Shown: one piece after another, positions 1 through 5,269 of the stretch | How the letters are laid out: each line of letters starts with the position of its first letter | Numbering within the stretch: position 1 is the stretch's first letter | Source: CAYONQ01 sp964405375 | GTDB lineage: Bacteria > Planctomycetota > Phycisphaerae > Sedimentisphaerales > Anaerobacaceae | Reading direction: 5' to 3' | Assembly: GCA_964405375.1 (NCBI GenBank) | Contig: CAYONQ010000071.1 | Location: forward strand, 1-15,366 | DNA length: 15,366 nucleotides | The notes under the pieces: model-generated | Database searches by the model: none | What the model was told of the DNA's origin: nothing | The model's input: the letters and a program-made list of their open reading frames with translations, nothing else | Made by a program: the position numbers and the translations under genes

Positions 1-53
1 TTTTGTTTGATAATTGCTACCATCAAAATCCCTCTAATCGGTCAGTTTGAGTA
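1..53 (+). repeat. Right end of a MITE-like element (copy A, cut by window edge)
   Basis: Positions 37-53 read ATCGGTCAGTTTGAGTA. This is the exact reverse complement of the left terminal repeat of the full element at 2273-2477 and matches that element's own right end in 16 of 17 bases. Just inside it, GCTAC at 16-20 is also shared with the other copies. The 15 bases between GCTAC and AATCGG differ among copies. The rest of this copy lies left of the window. Confidence 0.6.
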
Positions 54-185
54 ACTTATTAGTAGTAACTATTTATAAACCTTTTGTTTTTTTGATGAGT
101 TTAGCCTATAATTATAACAGGAGCGGGTCCCATAATCAAGAACTTTTGCTATTTTTCTGGACGATTTGGCCGTTTATCGCAATGA

Positions 186-207
186 CCCCGCCCCATTCGG
201 TGCGGGG
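186..207. repeat. GC hairpin CCCCGC...GCGGGG
   Basis: CCCCGC at 186-191 pairs with GCGGGG at 202-207 around a 10-base loop. It resembles the hairpin at 2491-2510 (CCCCGCA...TGCGGGG), so the two probably belong to one palindrome family. It is directly preceded by AATGAC (181-186), the tail found on other hairpins of this window. Confidence 0.55.
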
Positions 208-221
208 CAAGCATTTTAATA

Positions 222-255
222 GATTTCTCGACTCGCTTCGCTCGCTCGAAATGAC
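222..255 (+). repeat. ATTTC...GAAATGAC palindromic repeat
   Basis: ATTTC at 223-227 pairs with GAAAT at 248-252, followed by GAC. The interior is an imperfect CTCG/CGAG-rich hairpin with more than one possible pairing. It has the same layout as the elements at 415-444 and 2536-2558. In all three the variable base of the outer stem changes on both sides. Similar ATTGC...GCAATGAC palindromes occur in many bacterial genomes. Confidence 0.6.
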
Positions 256-325
256 TGGGGGAATATCGAATCCTCCGGCGCTGCCTAGGACAGGTGTCGT
301 GTTACGTGGTGCGGGAAGGAATTGC

Positions 326-372
326 CCCTGCCGCCCCTGTCAACTGATTAAAGGGGCAGGCGAGCGGCAGGG
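326..372. repeat. Composite hairpin CCCTGCCG/CGGCAGGG
   Basis: CCCTGCCG at 326-333 is complementary to CGGCAGGG at 365-372. Inside it, CCCCT at 334-338 pairs with AGGGG at 352-356 around a 13-base loop. The result is a two-part stem with an unpaired stretch on the 3' side. I see no T-run after it on either strand. Confidence 0.5.
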
Positions 373-382
373 CTAAAACTAA

Positions 383-407
383 AGCCCCCGTTGCGAGCAA
401 CGGGGCT
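383..407. repeat. AGCCCC(C)GTT...AACGGGGCT hairpin
   Basis: The arms A383-C394 and G397-T407 form an almost perfect stem with one extra C on the left and a tight loop. The outer arms AGCCCCGTT / AACGGGGCT match those of the long palindrome inside the TPR protein gene at 7386-7424. The two share outer arms but have different interiors, which marks them as one repeat family. Confidence 0.65.
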
Positions 408-414
408 AATCGGG

Positions 415-444
415 ATTGCTTCGGCCTAAAGGCCTCGCAATGAC
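415..444 (+). repeat. ATTGC...GCAATGAC palindromic repeat
   Basis: ATTGC (415-419) pairs with GCAAT (437-441), and an inner GGCCT/AGGCC stem (423-427 with 430-434) closes a two-base loop. GAC follows. It has the same architecture and tail as the elements at 222-255 and 2536-2558. It begins 8 bases after the preceding hairpin and ends 14 bases before the dapA stop codon. Confidence 0.65.
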
Positions 445-457
445 ATAAAAGGGGATT

Positions 458-1330
458 TCAGGTTAGCAGGCCGTAGGCGATTAGTGTTTGTTTCAGGACG
501 GCTTTTTGGGGTTCGGGCAAAGGTGTCATCGGCAGTCGCATTTCGTCGGAGGCCATATTGAGCATTGCCATTGCGGCCTTGATGGGGATGGGGTTTGTGG
601 CCAGCGAGAGCAGGTTCCTGCATAGAGCAAAGAGCTTGTTGTGCCATTTTCGTGCGGAGACGAGGTCGCCTGCGAGGATTAAATCTGTCATTGCCTTTAC
701 GTCTGCCGGGACGATGTTTGCTACGACGCTGACAGCGCCTTTTCCGCCTACGGAGGCGATTGGCAGCGTCATAGAATCGTCGCCTGAGAGGATGGTCAAA
801 TCGCAGCGGGTTGCGATTTCGCTTGCGTGGTCCATTTTTCCGGTTGCATCCTTTATTGCGACGATGTTCTCGATTTCGGCCAGCCGGACGACGGTATCGG
901 CTGTCATACCTGCGCCGCATCGGCCCGGGATGTCGTATAATACTACGGGCAGGTCAACCTCCTCGGCTATTGTTTTGAAGTGCTGATAGAAGCCCTCCTG
1001 CGTCGGTTTGTTATAGTATGGGTCAACCTGAAGCGTTGCATCGGCCCCGATTTTTTTGGAGAATGCGGCAAGCTCGATTGCCTCTGCGGTGGAGTTTGAG
1101 CCGGCACCTGCGATGACGGGTACCTGGCCTGCGACGGTTTTGACGACCCTTTCGATGACCTTTTTGTGCTCTGGGTGACTTAGCGTGGGTGATTCGCCGG
1201 TCGTGCCGCAGGGGACTATCCCATCTATGCCGTTTTCGAGCTGGAATTCAAGCAGCTCTTCGAGTGTCTGGAAATCGACTTCTCCGTCCTGAAAGGGCGT
1301 GATTAACGCCACCATTGCGCCGGTAAACAT
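458..1330 (-). CDS. dapA: 4-hydroxy-tetrahydrodipicolinate synthase
   Basis: This 290-residue protein condenses pyruvate with aspartate semialdehyde, the first committed step of the diaminopimelate/lysine branch, in the cytoplasm. Length fits the (beta/alpha)8 DapA family. Visible signature residues are GTTGES at 42-47 (substrate-binding threonines), YYNKP at 105-109, the catalytic tyrosine Y132 and arginine R137 in LYDIPGRCG, and the Schiff-base lysine K160 in IKDATG. The family more often has N and T where this protein has D133 and C138. The ATG start is preceded by AAGGAG with 7-base spacing. It follows pdxJ on the same strand after 76 bp and is probably co-transcribed. The gap contains the word-like repeat CGCAGAGTTCGCAGAG. 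NanA-type aldolases share this fold, but the motif set and length favour DapA. Confidence 0.95.
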   Translation of the reverse strand: MFTGAMVALITPFQDGEVDFQTLEELLEFQLENGIDGIVPCGTTGESPTLSHPEHKKVIERVVKTVAGQVPVIAGAGSNSTAEAIELAAFSKKIGADATLQVDPYYNKPTQEGFYQHFKTIAEEVDLPVVLYDIPGRCGAGMTADTVVRLAEIENIVAIKDATGKMDHASEIATRCDLTILSGDDSMTLPIASVGGKGAVSVVANIVPADVKAMTDLILAGDLVSARKWHNKLFALCRNLLSLATNPIPIKAAMAMLNMASDEMRLPMTPLPEPQKAVLKQTLIAYGLLT

Positions 1331-1406
1331 TTTAAGCTCCTTTTCTTTTTTACCGCAGAGTTCGCAGAGAAGCTCTTCGGGCTGTTGTGTTTTTGAGTAT
1401 TGACCA

Positions 1407-2138
1407 TTATTTCGTTTGTGATAGAACTTTCAAGTATTCTTTTACGGTGTTATACAGCCCCATTTCGATAGCATCGGCTATAAGTGCGTGTCCGATGGAG
1501 ACTTCGAGGATGCCGGGGACGGCGGAGCAGAATGTCCGGAGGTTTTTCAGGTTGAGGTCGTGTCCGGCGTTTAGTCCCAGGGAGATGTCGGCTGCGAGCT
1601 TAGCTGCCTCGACGTACTGATTCAGCGTTTGCTGTAAGTTTTCATTATTTCTAAATGCCCGGGCATAAGGTTCGGTGTAGAGTTCGATGCGGTCGGTGTT
1701 GAGTTTGCCTGCCAGTTCGATGCCGGCGGGAGCGGGGTCCATAAAAAGACTGACGCGAATACCTGCGTTTTTCAACTGCTTTATGATTGGTATAAGGCGG
1801 TCGGCGTCGGCGTGCAGGTTCCAGCCGTGGTCGGAAGTATTCTGGTTTGGGTCGTCTGGTACCAGTGTGGCTTGTGTCGGTTTGACCTGACTGACAATTT
1901 CCATATATTTGCCGGTGAATGGGTTGCCTTCTATGTTGAACTCGACGGTGAGCATTTTTGCCAGCTCATATACATCGGAGTATTTTATGTGCCGCTGGTC
2001 GGGTCGGGGATGAACCGTTATGCCGTGTGCGCCGGCCTTGATTACTGTTTGGGCTGTTTTTATTACGCTCGGTATTCCGAGAGCCCGCTGGTTTCGCAGG
2101 AGAGCGACTTTATTCAGATTGACGCTGAGTCTGGTCAT
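1407..2138 (-). CDS. pdxJ: Pyridoxine 5'-phosphate synthase
   Basis: PdxJ joins 1-deoxy-xylulose 5-phosphate and 3-amino-2-oxopropyl phosphate to give pyridoxine 5'-phosphate, the last ring-forming step of the DXP-dependent vitamin B6 route. From the ATG at 2138 the protein has 243 residues, the usual family size. Recognisable blocks are VNLNKVALLRNQR at 6-18, TVHPRPDQRHI at 41-51, the NIEGN glutamate E70, IELYTE, NAGHDL and SIGHA. The first block reads VNLNK where E. coli has VNIDH; this NK form resembles Bacteroidota-type PdxJ. An 18-residue longer frame starts at a TTG (2192), but that TTG is the first part of a TTGACA -35 box, so I reject it. SD is weak. dapA lies 76 bp downstream. Confidence 0.93.
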   Translation of the reverse strand: MTRLSVNLNKVALLRNQRALGIPSVIKTAQTVIKAGAHGITVHPRPDQRHIKYSDVYELAKMLTVEFNIEGNPFTGKYMEIVSQVKPTQATLVPDDPNQNTSDHGWNLHADADRLIPIIKQLKNAGIRVSLFMDPAPAGIELAGKLNTDRIELYTEPYARAFRNNENLQQTLNQYVEAAKLAADISLGLNAGHDLNLKNLRTFCSAVPGILEVSIGHALIADAIEMGLYNTVKEYLKVLSQTK

Positions 2139-2150
2139 ATTTTCGTCGTG

Positions 2151-2174
2151 CGTATTGCGTATATCGTATTGCGT
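2151..2174. repeat. 10-bp direct repeat at pdxJ promoter
   Basis: CGTATTGCGT occurs at 2151-2160 and again at 2165-2174, 14 bp apart. The right copy spans the -10 region and the left copy spans the predicted start site. It could be an operator, or simply one of the short word-like repeats seen elsewhere in this genome's spacers. Confidence 0.6.
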
Positions 2175-2192
2175 AAAAATTACAGGTGTCAA
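2163..2192 (-). promoter_or_regulatory. Putative sigma-70-type promoter of pdxJ-dapA
   Basis: On the minus strand, TTGACA (2192-2187) is followed after 18 bp by TACGAT (2168-2163). Transcription would begin near 2156, about 18 bases before the pdxJ ATG. The -10 box overlaps one copy of a 10-bp direct repeat. This is prediction from sequence only. Confidence 0.5.
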
Positions 2193-2272
2193 TAAATCTC
2201 TGTGATTATATCGCCGAGGCGTGGGGCTTCAAGTGATATTTGTTGCTAAAAGGGGTTTTTGCGGTTATATAT

Positions 2273-2477
2273 TACTCAAACTGACCGATGGCCAGTTTGA
2301 AAGTGTAAAAATCAAAGTGCAAAATGCAAAATTGCGGAACCCCGACAGGGTCGGGACGGCTTTGGAAATGTAAAAATCAAAGTGCAAAGCGCAAAATTGC
2401 GGAATGTATTGTCAAAAATCGACTCACACTTAACATTTGCTACCTGTGGCAGAGCTACAAATCGGTCAGCTTGAGTA
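2273..2477 (+). mobile_element. MITE-like element with 17-bp terminal inverted repeats (copy B)
   Basis: TACTCAAACTGACCGAT (2273-2289) is inverted at 2461-2477 with one mismatch, bounding about 205 bp without a gene. Inside are two imperfect copies of a ~40-bp unit of the type AAAATCAAAGTGCAAA...TTGCGGAA (2299-2339 and 2365-2404). They are separated by a small hairpin CCCGAC-agg-GTCGGG (2341-2355). Right of these, GCTAC is duplicated around CTGTGGCAGA (near 2440-2458). The left inverted repeat can also fold on itself as CAAACTG...CAGTTTG. Related copies lie at 1-53 and 7638-7820, all in the same orientation. No transposase is encoded here, so mobility would depend on a source elsewhere. I call it MITE-like because of inverted ends, repetition and lack of coding. 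Confidence 0.6.
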
Positions 2478-2490
2478 TATTAGCGTATAG

Positions 2491-2510
2491 CCCCGCATCA
2501 AAGTGCGGGG
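2491..2510. repeat. GC hairpin CCCCGCA...TGCGGGG
   Basis: CCCCGCA (2491-2497) pairs perfectly with TGCGGGG (2504-2510) around a six-base loop. It lies 13 bp beyond the MITE-like element and resembles the hairpin at 186-207. It is followed by TAAACTC, not a T-run, so it is not an obvious terminator. Confidence 0.6.
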
Positions 2511-2535
2511 TAAACTCATAGCGGATAGCGGATGG

Positions 2536-2558
2536 ATTCCTGCTTCCGCAGGAATGAC
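2536..2558 (+). repeat. ATTCC...GGAATGAC palindromic repeat before pgsA
   Basis: ATTCCTGC (2536-2543) pairs perfectly with GCAGGAAT (2548-2555) around TTCC, followed by GAC. It is the third member of the ATTNC...GNAATGAC family. It ends immediately before the pgsA Shine-Dalgarno sequence (AAGGAAG, about 2560-2566), so it would sit in the 5' leader of the pgsA transcript. Confidence 0.65.
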
Positions 2559-2572
2559 AAAGGAAGTGTGTT

Positions 2573-3190
2573 ATGAGGTTGAGCTGGGCGAATCGGATTA
2601 CGATTTTGCGGGTGCTTTTAATAATCCCGTTTGTCAGTTGTATGCTGAAGATAAATCAGCCGGCACTTAGCGAGACGATGCAGGATGTGATGCGATATGT
2701 CGCGATTTTTATTTTTTTGGTTATGGCGGGCAGCGATGTGCTCGACGGTTTTCTGGCCCGGAGGAACAGGCAGGTTACGCGGCTTGGTGCGTTTTTGGAC
2801 CCGACGGCGGACAAGCTGCTTATAACGTGTGCGTGTTTGCTGTTGACATCGAAGCGGGCGGGGGTGGCGGGTTTTTCGCTTCCGCCGACGGTGGTGGTTT
2901 TGATAATCGGGAAGGATTTGTTTTTGCTGATTGGTTTTCTGATTGTTTATTTTATCACTTCAGAGGTTCGTATTGTCCCTGCGTTAATCGGCAAGATTGC
3001 GACGGTGCTGCAATCGTCGATGGTGGCGGGGATTTTGCTTGCGCCGGAAATCAGCGGGTTTGTGCCCGGGTGGATATGGGTATTGCGTGTATTGTGGTGG
3101 TCTGCGGCGGGTACGGCGATACTGGCGACCCTTATTTACATTCGGGCGGGCAGCCGGTATATTGAACAGTACGAACAGGCGAATGAGTGA
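2573..3190 (+). CDS. pgsA: CDP-alcohol phosphatidyltransferase, probably phosphatidylglycerophosphate synthase
   Basis: The protein is a 205-residue inner-membrane enzyme that likely transfers a phosphatidyl group from CDP-diacylglycerol to glycerol 3-phosphate, the first step toward phosphatidylglycerol. The complete family signature D-x2-DG-x2-AR-x8-G-x3-D-x3-D is present: D55, D58, G59, A62, R63, G72, D76 and D80. Hydrophobic segments lie around residues 12-25, 40-53, 95-125 and 135-195. The N-terminal NRITILRVLLIIPF resembles PgsA more than PssA. The signature alone does not fix the acceptor alcohol, so the gene symbol is the likelier of several. ATG is preceded by AAGGAAG with about 7-base spacing. 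It is the first gene of a plus-strand group with ribBA and a lipoprotein gene. Its last codons merge into a tandem repeat that fills the gap to ribBA. Confidence 0.82.
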   Translation: MRLSWANRITILRVLLIIPFVSCMLKINQPALSETMQDVMRYVAIFIFLVMAGSDVLDGFLARRNRQVTRLGAFLDPTADKLLITCACLLLTSKRAGVAGFSLPPTVVVLIIGKDLFLLIGFLIVYFITSEVRIVPALIGKIATVLQSSMVAGILLAPEISGFVPGWIWVLRVLWWSAAGTAILATLIYIRAGSRYIEQYEQANE

Positions 3191-3230
3191 ATGCGTTGAT
3201 GCGTGAATGAGTAGATGCGTGAATGCGTCG
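3181..3230 (+). repeat. Short tandem repeats between pgsA and ribBA
   Basis: The 61-bp spacer is built from variants of GAATGAGT and GATGCGTGAATG. The 12-mer GATGCGTGAATG occurs at 3198-3209 and 3214-3225, a 16-bp period. The repeat overlaps the last pgsA codons and contains several in-frame ATGs upstream of the ribBA start I prefer. Confidence 0.7.
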
Positions 3231-3251
3231 GCGCTTCGGGAAGGTGCGAAA

Positions 3252-4493
3252 ATGGCGGTGGGATTCAGTGAGATACCGGATGTTTTGGAGGAGCTTCGAG
3301 CGGGCAGGATGATTGTTCTGGTCGATGCGGAGGACCGTGAGAACGAGGGGGATTTGGTCTGCGCTGCGGAGAGGGTAACGCCGGAGATTATTAACTTTAT
3401 GGCGAAGTACGGGCGGGGTCTTATATGTCTTCCTTTGGCGGCTGAGAGATGTGATTCGTTAGGGCTTTATCCGCAGACTGTAGATAATACGGCCCGGTTC
3501 GGGACGGCGTTTACGGTGAGTATCGATGCAGCTGATGGTATAAAGACGGGTATCAGCGCTGCTGACAGGGCTCGGACTGTTCAGGTTGCGATTGCGGACG
3601 GAACAAAGGCGTCTGACCTTGCGCGTCCCGGTCATATATTTCCGCTTCGTGCCAGCGGGGGTGGCGTGCTGGTTCGGGCGGGCCAGACGGAGGGCGCGGT
3701 TGATTTGGCGAGATTGGCGGGCTTGAAGCCGGCTGGTGTGATATGCGAGATTATGAATGAGGACGGGTCGATGGCTCGTGTGCCGGAGCTGATGGAGTTC
3801 TGCGAGAAGCATAAGCTTAAGATTGCCTCGATTGCGAAGCTTATAGAATACCGGCTGCAGCGAGAGAGCCAGATTGAGCGCGTTGAGTGCGTGAATCTGC
3901 CTACGGACTACGGCGAGTTTAAGCTGATTGGCTATGAGAGTATAACGAGCGACGAGCCGCATTTGGCGTTGTGCAAGGGCGGGATAGGCGAGCTTGATGA
4001 GAAGGGTGAGCCGATAGAACATAATGAGCCGGTTTTGGTGAGGGTGCATTCGGAATGTATGACGGGGGATTTGTTTCGTTCGCAGCGTTGCGAGTGCGGC
4101 TATCAATTAGTAACTGCGATGAAGATGATTGAACAGTGCGGTAAGGGGGCGTTGATTTATCTCAGGCAGGAAGGCAGAGGTATCGGGCTGAAGAATAAGC
4201 TGCATGCCTATAAGCTGCAGGAAGAGGGGCTGGACACGGTCGAGGCGAATCTGAAGTTAGGGTTTATGGCGGACAGGCGTGATTACGGGATAGGCGCTCA
4301 AATCTGCCGGGATTTGGGGCTGCGGAAGATACGGATACTGACGAACAATCCGAAGAAGATAAGCCGATTGGAGGTCTATGGGATAAAGATAGTTGAGCAG
4401 ATACCGCTGAGGGCTAAGCCGGGCAAACATAATGTTGACTATCTGCGGGCGAAGAAACATCGGCTGGGGCATATGCTGGATGAGGACCTGTAG
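3252..4493 (+). CDS. ribBA: Bifunctional 3,4-dihydroxy-2-butanone-4-phosphate synthase / GTP cyclohydrolase II
   Basis: This fused enzyme supplies both starting branches of riboflavin synthesis: ribulose 5-phosphate to dihydroxybutanone phosphate plus formate, and GTP to the first pyrimidine intermediate. From the ATG at 3252 it has 413 residues. The RibB half (about 1-205) shows EDRENEGD at 27-34, RPGHIFPLRA and GVICEIMNEDG. The RibA half shows the zinc ligands C269, C280 and C282 in CMTGDLFRSQRCECG, followed by YLRQEGRGIGL and LTNNPKK. Both halves look complete, so both activities are expected. An earlier ATG at 3207 would add 15 residues, but these are encoded by the spacer repeat. The 3252 ATG has GGAAGG with suitable spacing and begins where family similarity starts. 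The stop is TAG at 4491-4493. No other rib gene lies nearby and I see no FMN riboswitch. Confidence 0.95.
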   Translation: MAVGFSEIPDVLEELRAGRMIVLVDAEDRENEGDLVCAAERVTPEIINFMAKYGRGLICLPLAAERCDSLGLYPQTVDNTARFGTAFTVSIDAADGIKTGISAADRARTVQVAIADGTKASDLARPGHIFPLRASGGGVLVRAGQTEGAVDLARLAGLKPAGVICEIMNEDGSMARVPELMEFCEKHKLKIASIAKLIEYRLQRESQIERVECVNLPTDYGEFKLIGYESITSDEPHLALCKGGIGELDEKGEPIEHNEPVLVRVHSECMTGDLFRSQRCECGYQLVTAMKMIEQCGKGALIYLRQEGRGIGLKNKLHAYKLQEEGLDTVEANLKLGFMADRRDYGIGAQICRDLGLRKIRILTNNPKKISRLEVYGIKIVEQIPLRAKPGKHNVDYLRAKKHRLGHMLDEDL

Positions 4494-4496
4494 CTA

Positions 4497-4600
4497 AGGA
4501 CAGAAGTCAGATGAGCTAAAGAGAAGAATATCGAATATCGAACAAGGAATAATGAAAGTCGAAGTAAAAAAGTCAGAAGTCAAAGGTCAGAGGATATTTA
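4497..4600 (+). repeat. Word-like purine-rich repeats between ribBA and lipoprotein gene
   Basis: The spacer consists of imperfect repeats of two words. One is AATATCGAATATCGAACAAGG (split here: AATATCG twice from 4527, then AACAAGG). The other is GTCAGAAGTC / GTCAAAGGTCAGAGG (4571-4593), with CAGAAGTCAG also at 4501-4510. The composition is strongly purine-biased on this strand. No promoter, terminator or gene is evident. Confidence 0.6.
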
Positions 4601-4604
4601 AGAA

Positions 4605-5132
4605 GTGGAAGGTAACATCAAGGTGGTTGGTGTGATAAGGTGGTTGTTTTTGTTTGCGTTGTTATCGGCGGCGGGTTGTGAGCCGATGCGGGGGGGTGTT
4701 GGGCCGTCGGGGGGTCGTGAGAGCGCCTTTATCTATACCCATCATTATGCGGCGGAGAAGATAGATATTATGCCGTTGACCGAGTTTGTCAGTGTCGGCG
4801 ATGGGGAGGAGACGTTGCGGCTGAATGTTTACGTCAGTTTGCTGGATTCGTTTGGCTGTCAGGTGAAAGGGCCTGCGATATTTCGGTTTGAATTGTATGA
4901 GAAGGTTCCCCGGTCGGGTCAGCCGATGGGCGGAAGGGTTGTTATCTGGCCGGATGTTGACCTGACCGACAGAAGCGAGAATAATAATTACTGGCGGGAT
5001 TTTTTGAGGGCCTACGAGTTCAATCTGGACTTCGGGCCGAGGAGCGACAAAAGCTACATACTGCAGGTTATGTGCCTGTGTCCGAACGGCAGGCGTCTTT
5101 CTGCTGAGTTTGGACTTGGGCCTACAAAGTGA
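4605..5132 (+). CDS. Putative lipoprotein of unknown function
   Basis: I do not recognise this 175-residue protein. It starts with a short basic stretch and a hydrophobic run ending in LSAAGC (C25), a plausible lipobox for signal peptidase II, so it is probably membrane-anchored and exported. The mature part (about 150 residues) looks beta-rich and soluble, with cysteines C85-region (FGCQV) and CLC near the C-terminus, and a WPDVDLTD motif. The GTG at 4605 is the outermost start; GTGs at 4623 and 4632 are alternatives, and 4623 has GGAAGG about 10 bases upstream. All would keep the signal. It follows ribBA by 112 bp of repeat DNA and is convergent with the TPR protein gene. No function can be assigned. 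Confidence 0.7.
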   Translation: MEGNIKVVGVIRWLFLFALLSAAGCEPMRGGVGPSGGRESAFIYTHHYAAEKIDIMPLTEFVSVGDGEETLRLNVYVSLLDSFGCQVKGPAIFRFELYEKVPRSGQPMGGRVVIWPDVDLTDRSENNNYWRDFLRAYEFNLDFGPRSDKSYILQVMCLCPNGRRLSAEFGLGPTK

Positions 5133-5269
5133 TTGCGTATTGAGCCGGAAGGGAAGTATCCGGCCATAGCGAAGAATGACGTTTGGGTTAGGGGTGGTTA
5201 ATCAGGAGCTGCGCTGTCAAGGCAATATGTGCCCAGAGACGGGCGGGGGATAGTTTTGCGTGATCGGTG

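Larger units (their letters stand above)
54..457. other. Gene-free stretch with a cluster of hairpins
   Basis: I see no credible gene here. The possible open frame over 47-376 has no family resemblance and runs through palindromic repeats. The stretch holds at least five inverted repeats in about 260 bp (186-207, 223-252, 326-372, 383-407, 415-441), listed separately. It lies downstream of dapA on the minus strand. None of the hairpins is followed by a clear T-run in that direction, so I cannot name one as the dapA terminator. Confidence 0.6.

Noticed and set aside
47..376. 109-codon frame in the left spacer
   Set aside because: It is built from palindromic repeats, has no SD and no family resemblance.
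2139..2192. 18-codon N-terminal extension of pdxJ from TTG
   Set aside because: The TTG is part of a TTGACA -35 box, and family similarity begins at the ATG at 2138.
2299..2404. CRISPR-like reading of the repeated ~40-bp units
   Set aside because: There are only two imperfect units, the spacer is a hairpin, and no cas genes are present. The MITE-like explanation fits better.
3459..4106. 215-codon minus-strand frame inside ribBA
   Set aside because: It is antisense to a complete, strongly conserved enzyme, has no recognisable domain, and follows from codon bias.
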